The position numbers and the translations under genes are program-made. From contig JAUJNO010000003.1 of assembly GCA_030448125.1 (NCBI GenBank), positions 120,577 through 173,052 of the forward strand: a stretch of 52,476 nucleotides of DNA, written 5' to 3'. The DNA comes from Rubrobacteraceae bacterium. GTDB taxonomy: Bacteria; Actinomycetota; Rubrobacteria; Rubrobacterales; Rubrobacteraceae. Below the pieces are notes generated by a model. That model was not told the DNA's origin and searched no databases. It saw nothing but the letters and a program-made list of their open reading frames with translations. Of this stretch, positions 18,866-28,827 are shown in pieces (position 1 is the first letter of the stretch; each line of letters begins with the position of its first letter).

Positions 18866-20305
18866 ATGAAGGAACAGAGCCAACAAGGAGCTTCCGAGGC
18901 CCGAAAACGCGGGCCGGAGAACGGAACGCCGGGCAGAGCCTCTAAGCTCGCGGTGTGGTCGTGGGTGCTCTACGATTTCTCTAATACGATCTTCTCGATC
19001 AGCATCCTCAGCTACTTCTTTCCGCTGTGGCTCGGGGACGAGCTCGGGGCCGGGGCAAGCACCTTCAACTACCTGGTGGCCCTCTCGGCCCTCCTGGTCG
19101 TGTTGACGGCGCCGGTCCTGGGGTCGGTAGCGGATCTTCGCCAGAGGCGGCGCCCGTACCTCGTGGTCCTTACCGTGCTCGCGGTGATCCTCACGGCGAC
19201 TCTCGACTTTTCGGGGGGCGCGCTCGTGTTGGCCGCAGCGCTCTTCGTGGCGGCGGACGTCTGCTACCAGTCGGCGCTCGTGTTCTACAACGCTCTCTTG
19301 CCCGTCGTCTCGGTTGGACGCGGGGCGGGGCGCATCAGCGGCTACGGAACCGCCGCGGGCTACCTCGGGACCATCCTCGCCCTCGTCGTCCTGACGTTCT
19401 TCGTCGCCGAGCAGACGCTCTTCGGCGCGACCTTTGGGGGCCCGGAGGCGGTACGCGACCTGCTCGGGCCTCTTGGCGGCTGGATCAGCACCTCGGGAGA
19501 GCCAAACTCGAATGCCTTCCTGCCGACGGCGGTCCTCTATCTCCTCTTCAGCCTGCCCGCCTTCCTCTTCGTTCCGGACAAGGCCGTCAGGGAGCCGCGG
19601 CCGGTGCGCCTGGCAACGACCTACAAGGGCCTCTTTACTACGGCCAGGAACATGCGGGCCTACGCGGGGCTGGGGACCTTTATGGTTGCGACCGTGCTCT
19701 ATACCGACGCGGCGAACACGGCGATAGCGAACATGGCGCTCTACGGACGGCAGGTCTTCGGGATGGAGCAGGCCCAGATCCAGAGCCTCCTGCTCTTCTC
19801 GGCCGTCTTCGCGGGGGTAGGCTCGGTGGGCTTCGGCTTCGCCTCCGATCGCTTCGGCCCGAAGAAGACCCTCGTCTCGGTGCTCGTGCTCTGGCTCTTC
19901 TCCATCGTCCTCACCACTCTGGCGCTCGCCCCCTGGATGCTCCTGTTGGCCGGACCGCTCGTGGGGGCCGCTCTCGGCGGAACTTGGACCGTCAGCAGGA
20001 CCATGCTCCTCGCCCTCTCGCCTCCAGATAGGATCGGTGAGTTCTTCGGCGTCTACGCTCTCGCCGGGAAGCTCTCCGCCGTAGCCGGACCGGCCACCAC
20101 CGCCATCATCCTGACCATGCTCGAAGGCTACGGGACGGTGAGTTACCGAATAGCCATAGGCTCGTTGGCCCTGATCCTGGCCGTGGGCCTCTTCCTCCTA
20201 CTGCGCGTCCCCGATGTCCGGTACGAGGAGACCGTGGACGAGTTTTCCCCGGAGGACGCGTCGGGCGCTCCTCCGGGAGACTCCGGTACCGCGGGTTCCG
20301 CGTAA
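18866..20305 (+). CDS. UMF1-family MFS transporter
   Basis: 479-residue protein with twelve membrane segments, related to the Atg22/UMF1 branch of the major facilitator superfamily. Characteristic stretches are WVLYDFSNTIFS in helix 1, YNALLPVVS, and GRISGYGTAAGYLG before helix 5. Substrate is not established for bacterial members. The N-terminal 30 residues are polar and the last 25 acidic. Monocistronic by spacing. Confidence 0.87.
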   Translation: MKEQSQQGASEARKRGPENGTPGRASKLAVWSWVLYDFSNTIFSISILSYFFPLWLGDELGAGASTFNYLVALSALLVVLTAPVLGSVADLRQRRRPYLVVLTVLAVILTATLDFSGGALVLAAALFVAADVCYQSALVFYNALLPVVSVGRGAGRISGYGTAAGYLGTILALVVLTFFVAEQTLFGATFGGPEAVRDLLGPLGGWISTSGEPNSNAFLPTAVLYLLFSLPAFLFVPDKAVREPRPVRLATTYKGLFTTARNMRAYAGLGTFMVATVLYTDAANTAIANMALYGRQVFGMEQAQIQSLLLFSAVFAGVGSVGFGFASDRFGPKKTLVSVLVLWLFSIVLTTLALAPWMLLLAGPLVGAALGGTWTVSRTMLLALSPPDRIGEFFGVYALAGKLSAVAGPATTAIILTMLEGYGTVSYRIAIGSLALILAVGLFLLLRVPDVRYEETVDEFSPEDASGAPPGDSGTAGSA

Positions 20306-20421
20306 GGCCGGCCCGGAGAGGGGATCGCTGCCGCGAACAGCGCCGGAGGCAGGGCTCTGCCAGAGAATTCGTTCTGTACAATGGTCCTCGTAGTCAGCGT
20401 CCGAAGGGGAAGGAACGTGCG

Positions 20422-20640
20422 ATGAGAGCCACGGTGAGCGTTCGGCAGTTCCTCTTATGGCCGCCGCGCCTCGTCGGTCTCGCGGTGGCGGTCCTTACCC
20501 TGATCGGCCTCGCGGTGATTGTGCTCTTCCCTAACGGGTTCGCTGATAACGATTTAGAAGCAAGGCTTGTCGAGACGGCTCTCTTCGCATTGCTGGCTCT
20601 CTTGGGCGTGCTCTTGTCGCTTTTGCCGGCTCCTTCGTGA
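20422..20640 (+). CDS. Small two-helix membrane protein, unknown
   Basis: 72 residues with hydrophobic segments at about 17-36 and 50-70. No family recognised. A GAAGGAA-like RBS precedes ATG 20422. Its TGA overlaps a GTG (GTGA) that opens another short hydrophobic frame, so this could be the N-terminal half of one frameshifted four-helix protein. Confidence 0.55.
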   Translation: MRATVSVRQFLLWPPRLVGLAVAVLTLIGLAVIVLFPNGFADNDLEARLVETALFALLALLGVLLSLLPAPS

Positions 20641-20771
20641 CCGGGAGTATTCTCTTCTTGCTTTTGCGTCCCGTCGGTATGCTGGCCGGCCTCGGAGATC
20701 TCCTCTATTTCTACGCCATGTTGTTCACGGCATACTCGGCACTCGCGGGACCGCGACGCGAAGCGGGTTAG
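20637..20771 (+). CDS. Very small hydrophobic ORF, coupled to the preceding one
   Basis: GTG 20637 overlaps the previous stop by four bases and opens 44 residues with two hydrophobic segments (for example SILFLLLRPVGMLAGLGDLL). It ends at TAG 20769-20771, just before the NagA RBS. Either a coupled micro-gene or the displaced C terminus of the protein at 20422. No homolog recognised. Confidence 0.4.
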   Translation: MTGSILFLLLRPVGMLAGLGDLLYFYAMLFTAYSALAGPRREAG

Positions 20772-20820
20772 TAGGAGCCGCGACCCCATAAAGACCGTCG
20801 CACTCCGGGGTCGCGTCGTC

Positions 20821-21932
20821 ATGGACCACGAGGTCTGGCAAGATGGCGCGGTCCTGCTCGAAGGGAGCCGCATCGCGGAGGTGAGCCGCGAGCTCCTCGA
20901 AGCCGACGAGGTCCACGAATATCCCGGCTGCTTCATAACGCCGGGCTTCGTGGACCTGCAGGTGAATGGGGCCTTCGGGGTTGACGTCGCCTCCGAGCCC
21001 GGACGCGTGCCGGAACTCTCGAGGAGACTTTTGGCGACCGGCGCCACGTCCTACCTGCCGGCCCTGATCTCCTCTCCTTTAGCGCTCTACCGCGAGACGC
21101 TCCCCATGCTCGCCAGCCTGGCACGCGAAGGAGCTCCCGACGGCGCCGAGGTCCTCGGGATACACCTCGAAGGTCCGTTCATCAACGCTCACAAAAAGGG
21201 CGCTCACCAGGAGGCCTACGTCGTCCCGGCAGATGTGGGTCTCCTCGACGAGCTCCTGGACCTGGGACCGGTGCGGATGCTCACCCTCGCGCCGGAGTTG
21301 GAGGGCGCGGCGGAGCTCGCGAAGACGGCCGCCAGGCGCGGGGTCGTCGTCTGCGCCGGTCACTCGAACGCCACGTTCGAGCTCGCCTACGGGGCCTTCG
21401 AGGGTGAGGTCGCGGGCGTGACGCATCTGTTCAACGCGATGAGCCCGCTGCACCACCGGGAGCCGGGCCTTCCGGGAGCGGCCTTCGCCCACCCGCGCGT
21501 GGCGTGCGGCATCATCGCCGACGGCCGGCACGTCCATCCCGAGGTGGTCGCCCTCGCCTTCCGGATGCTCGGACCCGACCGGCTCTACCTCGTCACCGAC
21601 GCCATCGCCGCCGCCGGTATGGGGCCGGGGGAGTACTCTCTGGCTACCCGCCGGGTCTACCTCGAAGAGGGCGTCCCGAAGCTCGAGGACGGAACGCTCG
21701 CCGGGAGCGTACTCGCTATGGACGAGGCGCTGCGTAACGTCCTGGCTTTTACAGGTTGTACGGTCCCCGAAGCTGCCCGGATGGCTTCCGCCACGCCCGC
21801 GAGGCTCATCGGCGAGGAGGGCGCAAGGGACGCCTGAACTCCGGCTACGACGCGGACGTCACGGTTCTGAACCCGAAGCTCTCCGTCGAGGCCGTGTACC
21901 AGGGCGGCTCGCTGATACACCCGGCCGGCTAG
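20821..21932 (+). pseudogene. nagA: N-acetylglucosamine-6-phosphate deacetylase NagA, frameshifted near its end
   Basis: Amidohydrolase that makes glucosamine-6-phosphate plus acetate. Visible motifs are GFVDLQVNG (metal site entry), HLEGPFIN, CAGHSNAT, THLFNAMSPLHHREPG and LVTDAIAA (catalytic Asp). The frame stops at 21835-21837. One extra G in the run at 21819-21821 would continue as RKGRLNSGYDADVTVLNPK and end at 21930-21932, the expected NagA C terminus. The N terminus also looks short: codons from ATA 20788 give KTVALRGRVV, the usual first strand, preceded by AGGAG at 20773-20777. ATG 20821 is the first standard start. Confidence 0.82.
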
Positions 21933-21950
21933 AGGATGCGGCGGCGGTCC

Positions 21951-22404
21951 TCATGCGGGCCGCGTCCCTTCGTCCGCGCGCACCACGAAGACGGGGCAGT
22001 GCGCGTAGCGGACGACGCTCTCGGAGACGCTCCCGAGGACGGATCTTCTCAGGGCGCCCATGCCCCGGCTGCCCACCACCACGACCCCCGCGCCGATCTC
22101 CTCGCTGAGGTCGATGATCTGCTCGGCCGGACGGCCGAGCAGGAGGTGGCTTCCGGCGACCGTGCCGCCCGCGGCCTGTATGCTCTCCGTCTGCTCGTCG
22201 AGCAACCGCTGGGCGTTGCGCCGAAGCTCGGCCGGCTCCTCCTCTGTGTAGGCGTAGAAGTACGACGGCAGATACTCGCCGACGTGGACGACGTGCAGCT
22301 CCGAGCCCGTCCTCTCGCACAGCTCTATCGCCGACCGGGCGGCGAGCGTCGCGTCCGGGAGAGCCGTCGGTGGCGAGCAGTACGCGCGTTGGAAAAAGAG
22401 GCAT
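21951..22404 (-). pseudogene. Universal stress protein (UspA family), frameshifted
   Basis: Single UspA domain of about 150 residues. ATG 22404 gives PLFPTRVLLATDGS, then one extra C in the run at 22357-22359 moves the frame. The rest (ATLAARSAIELCERTG, HVVHVGEYLPS, and the ATP-binding motif VVVGSRGMGALRRSVLGSVS) is intact and ends PVFVVRADEG. The binding motif G-x2-G-x9-G-S is complete. Convergent with NagA by 18 bases. It follows the permease, its likely operon mate. Confidence 0.78.
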
Positions 22405-22407
22405 CTC

Positions 22408-23900
22408 CTAAACCTCCCCGTGGCCTCTTCATCTTCATTTTGCGTACGGCCGAGACGGCTGTGGCTCCTGCTGTACACGAAGTAGACCACGAGACCCAGA
22501 ACCATCCATATCACGAACCGCCACCACGTCCCAACGGGCAGGCTCACCATCAGGTAGAGGCAGAACAGTATCGCCAGGATGGGGACCACGGGAACCAGCG
22601 GCGTGCGGAAGGCGCGTCGGGAGGTCCGGCTGTGTCCGCCTGAGGACGATGACGCCTATCGAGACCAGGCAGAAGGCGAAGAGCGTGCCGATGTTTACCA
22701 ACTCCGCGAGCCTCGTCAGGTCGACGAAGGCCGCGATGATGGCCACGACCACCCCGGTAAGGATGGTGATGCGGTAGGGGGTGCGGAAGCGCGGGTGGGC
22801 CCGGGCGAAGTACCTGGGCAAGAGGTTGTCCCGGCTCATCGCGAAGGCGACTCGGCTCTGGCCGAGCATCAGGATCATGATGACCGAGGTGAGCCCGCAG
22901 ATGGCCCCGATCGAGACCAGACCCGCCGCCCAGCCTAGACCGATATCTGCGAAGACCGACGCCATGGGTGCCTCGGGGTCCAGCTCGTTGTAGGGCACGA
23001 TCCCGGTCATAATCTGCGAGACCAGGATGTACAGTATCGTGCAGATCGCCAGGGACCCGAGAATGCCGATGGGCAGGTCCCGCCGCGGATTGCGCGCCTC
23101 CTCCGAGGTTGTCGCCACGACGTCGAAGCCTATGTAGGCGAAGAAGACGATGGCCGCCGCTGTGATGATCCCGGCGAACCCGAACGCTTGCTGTTCAATC
23201 CCCGTCAGGTACTGCAAGAGCGAAGGTCCCCCGCCTTCGGTCGAGACGCTCGCCACTGCGCTCCCCGCCGACGGGACGAACGGCGACCAGTTGGCCGTGT
23301 TTACGAAGAAGATCCCGAAGCCGATAAAGAACAGCACCACGGCGAGCTTGATCGCCGTCACCGTCAGGTTGAACCCGGAGCTCAGACGAATGCCGATGAC
23401 CAGGATCACCGTGAGGAGCAGGGCTATGACCGCGGCCGGCAGGTTCACGACCTCGCCGGTAACGGACGGGGGAGGCTGACCCCAAAGAAGGTCTCCAAAA
23501 TGCGGTTGAAGTACTGCGACCACCCGACGGAGACGGTCGCCGCGCCCACGGTGAACTCGAGAATCAAGTCCCACCCGATGATCCAGGCGAAGAACTCGCC
23601 TATGGAGGCGTAGGAGAAGGTGTAGGCGCTCCCCGCCACCGGGACAGTGCTCGCGAACTCGGCGTAGCAGAGCGCCGCCAGGGCGCATGCTATACCCGAG
23701 AAGACGAACGAGAGCGAGATTGCCGGCCCCGCGAAGTTCGCCGCCGCGACCCCGGTGAGGACGAAGATACCGGTCCCTATAATCACCCCGATGCCGAAGA
23801 CGATGAGGTCTATCGGCCCGAGCGCCTTCCTCAGCTCGAACTCCGGCTCCTCCGTGTCCCGGATGGACTGCTCGATAGACTTGGTGCGCATTATCCCCAT
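22408..23900 (-). pseudogene. Amino-acid permease (APC superfamily, CAT-like), multiply frameshifted
   Basis: Twelve-helix amino-acid transporter. The first piece (23900-23445) has GVIIGTGIFVLTG, the APC substrate-binding helix 1. The second (from about 23470) carries AYIGFDVVATTSEEARNP and MILMLGQSRVAFAMSRDNLLP. The third frame gives PILAILFCLYLMVSLPVG. Single missing bases in the C/G runs at 23468-23472 and 22619-22621 explain both shifts. A third, near 22417, would place the stop at 22408-22410, just before the stress-protein start; otherwise the last frame runs on into that protein. The 3' end is therefore inferred. Confidence 0.75.
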
Positions 23901-24024
23901 ATGGCTCCCCTTACCAGGATGTCTGCGGCGATCACCGTAGCGCCGCCGATTTTCCCTCTACCCTGCGTTCCTTGACCTACCGGCATTCTATGGGAACGAT
24001 CGCTGCCCCGCCAGTCCCGGCCGG

Positions 24025-24204
24025 AAAGTCAACCCGACACAGCTACAGAAGGCCCTGGGCGGCATGGACTACCCGGTCTCCAAGGATGAACTCGTGAAGC
24101 ACGCGCAGGGCGAGAACGCCGACGATGAGGTTCTCTCCGCCCTCAAGAATCTTCCCGACCGGAAATACGAGACCCCCACCGACGTCAACAAGGAGGTCGG
24201 CTAA
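24025..24204 (+). pseudogene. DUF2795 domain protein without a visible start
   Basis: 59 codons read as a DUF2795 protein (KVNPTQLQKALGGMDYPVSK, then a VLSALKNLPDRKYETP segment), ending TAA 24202-24204. The frame is open back to 23941, but has no ATG, GTG or TTG and no RBS in front of the domain. It is either 5'-truncated, frameshifted before the domain, or uses a non-standard start. Function of DUF2795 is unknown. Confidence 0.6.
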
Positions 24205-24207
24205 ACC

Positions 24208-24224
24208 ACGTTCCGTCCGAACGT
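24208..24224. terminator. Small hairpin between convergent genes
   Basis: ACGTTC, five-base loop, GAACGT, between the DUF2795 stop and the end of the heptose operon. The stem is perfect but short and no T tract follows on either strand, so it is a weak terminator candidate. Confidence 0.3.
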
Positions 24225-24237
24225 AGCACCCGCTGGT

Positions 24238-25341
24238 TCACCTGCTCTTCCGATCCCGGTCGGTAGGTGCCGAGGCGAGGAGGTCCAAGGCGTAGCCCAC
24301 CACCTCCTCTACCGGTACGTCGGCGATGATCGAGGCGAAGTGCCCGCAGTCATTGTCGAAGAGGGTGGCGCCACAGATTGGACAGTTCGAACGCCAGGAG
24401 ACGGCCGGACGATGACGTGCGCGATTTGGAGGGCCGGCGTTTATGAGGTTGGGTCCCCAGTAGATCCCGACCGTAGCCGCCCCGACTGCCCCCGCCAGGT
24501 GCAGCGGCCCGGAGTCATTCGAGACGACGACCGCGCACCGTCCGAGAAGTCCGGCGAGCCCCTTGAGGGAGAGCCGCCCGCACAGGTCGAGGGCCTCGTG
24601 CCTCATGGCGTCTACTATCTCGGAGATCAAGCTTCGGTCTTCCTCCACCCCGACCACGCCCACGCGGGCGCCGGCCTCTGCCAGGGCGTCCCCGACCGCG
24701 GCGAACTTCTCGGGCGGCCACCGGCGCCGCGCGTCGCCCGCCCCCGGGTGAAGGGCGGCTAGCACACCTCCGGCCTCCGGGACCACGCCCTCGGCCTCGG
24801 TCAGATCGTCGTCTGTTACCCGGAGACGCGGTTCCAGGTTTGCCGTCCGTGCGCCTACCAGGCTCGCTATCTCCAGGTAGCGTAGGATCTCCGACTGGAA
24901 GTAAACGTAAGGTACGGTACGCTCGAGGAGCGGAGCACCCGGCGCCCGCGCGCCCGCCGTGACCCGAGCCTCGAGCTTGTGGACGAAAGGGTTGGAGTAG
25001 CCCCCGCCGCCGTGCATCTGGAGCGCCAGATCGAACCGCTCCTCCCGCATGCGCGTGAAGAAACGCTCGAGTTCCTCCTCGTCTTCGTCGACGCCCGTGT
25101 CGGGACCGTTGACGCCCGTGGAGGGAGGAACGAGGATGGCTCGTTGCACGGGCTCGGTTCTGCCTTCGAGAAGCCCCGTCTGGAGGGAGCCTCCGAGCAG
25201 TGTGATCTCCGCCTCCGGGTAAGCCTCCCGGAGTGCATCGAGCGCCGGCAGCGTGAAGGTGAGATCGCCGAGTCCGCCGGCCCTGAGGACGGCGATCTTA
25301 CGGACGTTCTCTACGAGACTAGAGCCGGGGGGCGACGGCAT
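24238..25341 (-). CDS. Glycosyltransferase family 9 (heptosyltransferase-like), last gene of the glycan operon
   Basis: 367-residue GT-B enzyme. The N-terminal domain starts KIAVLRAGGLGDLTFTLPAL, the GT9 GD-loop. The C-terminal domain has LHPGAGDARRRWPPEKFAAV and SNDSGPLHLAGAVG, the nucleotide-sugar site conserved in heptosyltransferases. A cluster of cysteines (NCPICG, NDCGH) lies near the C terminus. I place the start at ATG 25341, overlapping the aldehyde dehydrogenase by 23 bases; the open frame extends further upstream but reads as an antisense shadow. Donor probably ADP-heptose; acceptor unknown. Confidence 0.83.
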   Translation of the reverse strand: MPSPPGSSLVENVRKIAVLRAGGLGDLTFTLPALDALREAYPEAEITLLGGSLQTGLLEGRTEPVQRAILVPPSTGVNGPDTGVDEDEEELERFFTRMREERFDLALQMHGGGGYSNPFVHKLEARVTAGARAPGAPLLERTVPYVYFQSEILRYLEIASLVGARTANLEPRLRVTDDDLTEAEGVVPEAGGVLAALHPGAGDARRRWPPEKFAAVGDALAEAGARVGVVGVEEDRSLISEIVDAMRHEALDLCGRLSLKGLAGLLGRCAVVVSNDSGPLHLAGAVGAATVGIYWGPNLINAGPPNRARHRPAVSWRSNCPICGATLFDNDCGHFASIIADVPVEEVVGYALDLLASAPTDRDRKSR

Positions 25342-26755
25342 GGTGGACGACCTTCGTCGTCGTGACCTCGTCGAGGAGCTCGGGGCCGTAGCCGAAGCCC
25401 AAACCGCTCGCCTTCCTCGGCTCCGCGGCCCCGCCGGGGGCGCCACCAAAGACCGCGTTGATCTTGACCGTCCCGACCGAGAGCTCCCGCCAGGCCCTGG
25501 CCGCGTGCTCCGGATCCGGCGTGAGTACCACCGCTGCGAGACCATAGACGGTCTCGCTTGCCTTCTTCAGGGCTTCGTCGAAGGACGGGACGACCTCGAC
25601 GGCGGCGACGGGCCCGAAGGTCTCCTCATCTACCACGGCCATCCCCGAACGCACGTCTGATAGGACGGTTGGTGGGTAGAAGAAGCCCGATCCGTCCGGT
25701 ACCTCGCCGCCGCACAGGAGCTTCGCCCCGGCCTCGACCGCCTGCGTGACGTGACGGTGGACGAGGTCGCGCTGGCCCTCGTCGACGAGTGGACCCATCT
25801 CGGTTCCGGGTTCCGCGCCGTCGCCGACGCGGATGGATTTCGCGCGGGCCGTGAGCTCGCGCAGGAACTCGTCGGCTACCGCTTCATGGACGTAGATGCG
25901 CTCGACGGAGGTGCAGATCTGGCCCGTGTTCGCGAACGAGCCTGTAGCGGCCTCGCCCGCTGCCCAGGCGGGATCCAGGCCCCTATCCACGATCATCGGG
26001 TCCTTGCCGCCGAGCTCGACGACGGCCTTTTTGAGCCCGCGCCCCGCCGTCTCTAAAATCCCGCGTCCCGTCGGCACGGAACCGGTAAAGAGCACCAGGT
26101 CCACGTCCTCGTGCTCCACGAGCGGACGCCCGGCGCGCTCGTCGCCCAACAGGAGGTTCAGGACGCCGTCGGGCAACCCGTCGAACATCTCGACGAGTCG
26201 TACCGCCGAGAGTGGGGTCTTCTCGGAGGGCTTGAAGACGACGGTGTTGCCGGTCACGAGCGCCGCCCCGAGGTACCCGCAGGCGATGGCTATAGGGTCG
26301 TTCCACGGCACGACGACCGCCGCCACGCCGTAGGGCTCGTACACCATCATATCCGAGGCCATGTAGTCACCGTTGAGACTCTTGCCTCGGTGCAGGGGAC
26401 CGAGCTCCGCGTACTGCTCCAGCGTCCCTATCCCGGCCTCGACCCCGCCGAGGGCGTCGTCCAACGGTTTCCCGTTCTCCAAAGTCACCAGTTGGGCGAT
26501 CTCTCCGGCGTGTTCCCGCATCTTCCGGGCGGCGGCCTTTACGAGCCCGGACCTTTCGGCCGCCGGCAGGCGCGACCAGCCGGGCAGCGCCTCGCGGGCG
26601 GCGGCCACGGCGGCTTTAGTGTCCTCGGGGGTCCCGGCGGGGATGAGCCCAATCTGCTCGCCCGTCGCCGGGTTCAGGATCTCTATCCCCTCGTCGCCCG
26701 TCGAAGGCACCTTCACGTTCCCGATCAGGTGCGAAGTATTCTCCCTGGTCTGCAT
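25319..26755 (-). CDS. NAD(P)-dependent aldehyde dehydrogenase
   Basis: 478 residues with the full ALDH fold. Motifs: VPWNDPIAIACGYLGAAL, FKPSEKTPLSA (coenzyme Lys), VVELGGKDP (catalytic Glu) and NTGQICTSVERIYV (catalytic Cys). Substrate unknown. The start ATG 26755 has GGAAGGAG seven bases upstream; the in-frame TTG at 26770 lies inside that RBS and is rejected. It sits between an SDR and a glycosyltransferase in the glycan operon, so an alcohol-aldehyde-acid series is possible but not shown. Confidence 0.9.
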   Translation of the reverse strand: MQTRENTSHLIGNVKVPSTGDEGIEILNPATGEQIGLIPAGTPEDTKAAVAAAREALPGWSRLPAAERSGLVKAAARKMREHAGEIAQLVTLENGKPLDDALGGVEAGIGTLEQYAELGPLHRGKSLNGDYMASDMMVYEPYGVAAVVVPWNDPIAIACGYLGAALVTGNTVVFKPSEKTPLSAVRLVEMFDGLPDGVLNLLLGDERAGRPLVEHEDVDLVLFTGSVPTGRGILETAGRGLKKAVVELGGKDPMIVDRGLDPAWAAGEAATGSFANTGQICTSVERIYVHEAVADEFLRELTARAKSIRVGDGAEPGTEMGPLVDEGQRDLVHRHVTQAVEAGAKLLCGGEVPDGSGFFYPPTVLSDVRSGMAVVDEETFGPVAAVEVVPSFDEALKKASETVYGLAAVVLTPDPEHAARAWRELSVGTVKINAVFGGAPGGAAEPRKASGLGFGYGPELLDEVTTTKVVHHAVAPRL

Positions 26756-26840
26756 ACTAACTCCTTCCAAATGCTCATTCGCGCCCGCGCGCAGAACTCT
26801 AGCCGCCCATCGACAACCTGACTACCGACAACTAATAACT

Positions 26841-27569
26841 CTAAGGATACGAAGTCTCCGTCATCGGCGTAACCACCAGCTCGTGAATCACGGAGTCCAG
26901 AGGCTGGGAGATCATGAACAATATACTCCGCGCGACGGTCTCGGGGGGCTGGAGGTTCTCGGGGGGCGGCGGGGGATCCAGAGCCTTGAAGAAGTTGGTC
27001 CGCATCCCGCCCGGTACGATCGCCATAGCCCGGACGCCGTGGCGCCGACCCTCGGCGTGCAGGACCTGCGTCAGGCCCAGGAGGCCATGCTTGGAGGAGG
27101 CGTAGGCGGCGGCGTTCTCCCAGCCCTTCTTCGCGGCCGTCGAGGCGACGTTCAGGATCTGGCCGCCCCCGCGCTCCATCATGTGCGGCATGACCGCTCT
27201 CGCGAGCAGCCACGGCGCCCGCAAGTTGACGTTGATCACGTTGTCCCACTCCTCGAGCGTGAGCTCCGGCGCCGACCGGATGAAGTCCAGCCCCGCCGCG
27301 TTCACCAGAACGTCTATCCTCCCCTCCGTCCCGAGCACGTCCGCGACCCCACCCTCGATAGAGCCTGAGTCCGCGAGGTCCATGTAAAGGGGGCGCCCCC
27401 CGAACTCGGAGGAGATCTCTCCGGCGGCCTCCTTGTTGACGTCGGCGAGTACCACCTGCGCCCCGTGCTCGGCGAGGAGGCTGGCCGTGGCCGCTCCGAG
27501 GCCGCTACCCGCACCGGTGACGAGCGCCACCTGGTCCGAAAGGTCGAACGTCGTGCTGTTGGTCGGCAT
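26841..27569 (-). CDS. Classical SDR oxidoreductase
   Basis: 242-residue short-chain dehydrogenase with TGAGSGLGAAT (cofactor), ADVNKE after strand 2 (Asp, suggests NAD preference), NAAG, and the catalytic YASSK. A poly-proline stretch (DPPPPPEN) replaces part of the substrate loop. RBS AAGGAG precedes ATG 27569. It is a classical, not extended, SDR, so it is not an HldD epimerase. Substrate unknown. Confidence 0.88.
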   Translation of the reverse strand: MPTNSTTFDLSDQVALVTGAGSGLGAATASLLAEHGAQVVLADVNKEAAGEISSEFGGRPLYMDLADSGSIEGGVADVLGTEGRIDVLVNAAGLDFIRSAPELTLEEWDNVINVNLRAPWLLARAVMPHMMERGGGQILNVASTAAKKGWENAAAYASSKHGLLGLTQVLHAEGRRHGVRAMAIVPGGMRTNFFKALDPPPPPENLQPPETVARSILFMISQPLDSVIHELVVTPMTETSYP

Positions 27570-27603
27570 AGTAGGTGCTCCTTCTCTTATTGGTCGGCGT
27601 TCT

Positions 27604-28827
27604 TCAGGCCGTCTTGTAAGCGTGCGCCACCGCGACCTCGGAGAAGGCGGCGGCGGCGAGGGTGGCGACGTGTTCCCAGGTGTAGTGTTCCTCGATCCTG
27701 CGTCTGGCGGCGCGGCCCATCCGGAGCCTCAGGGGTGGATCTGAGAGCAGACGTAGTATGCGGTCGGCGAGGGCTTCCGGATCTCTGGGCGGCACGAGGT
27801 AGCCGGTCTCGCCGTCGGCTACGCTCGTCTTTATGCCGCCGACCCGGGCTCCCACGACCGGCGTGGCGCACGCCATCGCCTCCAGCGGTGTCATCCCGAA
27901 CGGCTCGTAATGCGGCACCGAGACCGCAACGTCGGCGGCACCGTAGTAGTGACGGAGATCCTCCTGAGGCCGGCTCCCGGCGAAGGATACTCTCTCTGAG
28001 ATGCCGAGGTCATCCGCGAGCTCCGAGAGTCTCGCGGCCTCGGGGGAGCCTCCGGGTTCGCCGCCCACGATCACGAGCCGCGCGTCGAGACGGCGCGGTA
28101 GAAGGGTGAAGGCTTCGACGAGCGTGTCCACGCCCTTACGCGCCACGATCCGCCCGACATAGACTACAGTCGGTTCGTCGGAGAGGCCGAGCGCCCCGCG
28201 GGCCAGCACTCTATCCACCGGCCGGAACGCTCGTTGGTCCACGCCGCAGGGTACGACCGTCAGGCGGGAAGGGTCGGCGTCGTAGAGCGTGGTGAGCTCC
28301 TCGACCTCGGCCGGACAGGTCGCGAGGATGAGATCCACCTCCTCCAGGATCCTCAGCTCCACCGCCCGCCGCTCGGGCGGGGAGGTGTCGTTCGCGCCCT
28401 GCTCACGACGCTTGATCTCCCCTAGAGCGTGGAAGGTCTGGGCGAAGGGCAACCCGAGGTCCCTCTTTGCCTCGCAGGCCACCCAACCGCTCATCCAGAA
28501 GTTGGCGTGTACGAGGTCGTACGTGGCGATTTCTTCCCTCGCGAAACGGTAGAAGGCGTCCCTGAACTCGCTCATGAACGGGAACAACTCGTCCTTGGAC
28601 ACGCTCCGCGCCGGTCCGGCGGGGAGGTTCACCACCCGCACGCCTTGCGCGAAGGGAACGACCGCGGGCAGCAGCTCGCTGTCGCGGCGGGTGAAGATGT
28701 CGACCTGGTGTCCCATCTCGCCCAGGCGCCGGGCGAGCTCGGCGACGTAGACGTTCTGGCCGCCGGAGTCCTCGCCACCCAGAGAGGCCAGGGGGCTCGC
28801 GTGTTCGCTGATCATCGCGAGGCGCAT
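27604..28827 (-). CDS. Glycosyltransferase family 4 (GT-B)
   Basis: 407-residue retaining glycosyltransferase. N-terminal acceptor domain begins RLAMISEHASPLASLGGEDSG with the GGxxV/Y loop; C-terminal domain has VVYVGRIVARKGVDTLVEAF and the E-x7-E motif EPFGMTPLEAMACATPVVG. The overall form resembles sucrose-phosphate synthase/MshA-type GT4 enzymes. ATG 28827 overlaps the preceding gene by 16 bases; upstream open frame is shadow. Confidence 0.88.
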   Translation of the reverse strand: MRLAMISEHASPLASLGGEDSGGQNVYVAELARRLGEMGHQVDIFTRRDSELLPAVVPFAQGVRVVNLPAGPARSVSKDELFPFMSEFRDAFYRFAREEIATYDLVHANFWMSGWVACEAKRDLGLPFAQTFHALGEIKRREQGANDTSPPERRAVELRILEEVDLILATCPAEVEELTTLYDADPSRLTVVPCGVDQRAFRPVDRVLARGALGLSDEPTVVYVGRIVARKGVDTLVEAFTLLPRRLDARLVIVGGEPGGSPEAARLSELADDLGISERVSFAGSRPQEDLRHYYGAADVAVSVPHYEPFGMTPLEAMACATPVVGARVGGIKTSVADGETGYLVPPRDPEALADRILRLLSDPPLRLRMGRAARRRIEEHYTWEHVATLAAAAFSEVAVAHAYKTA

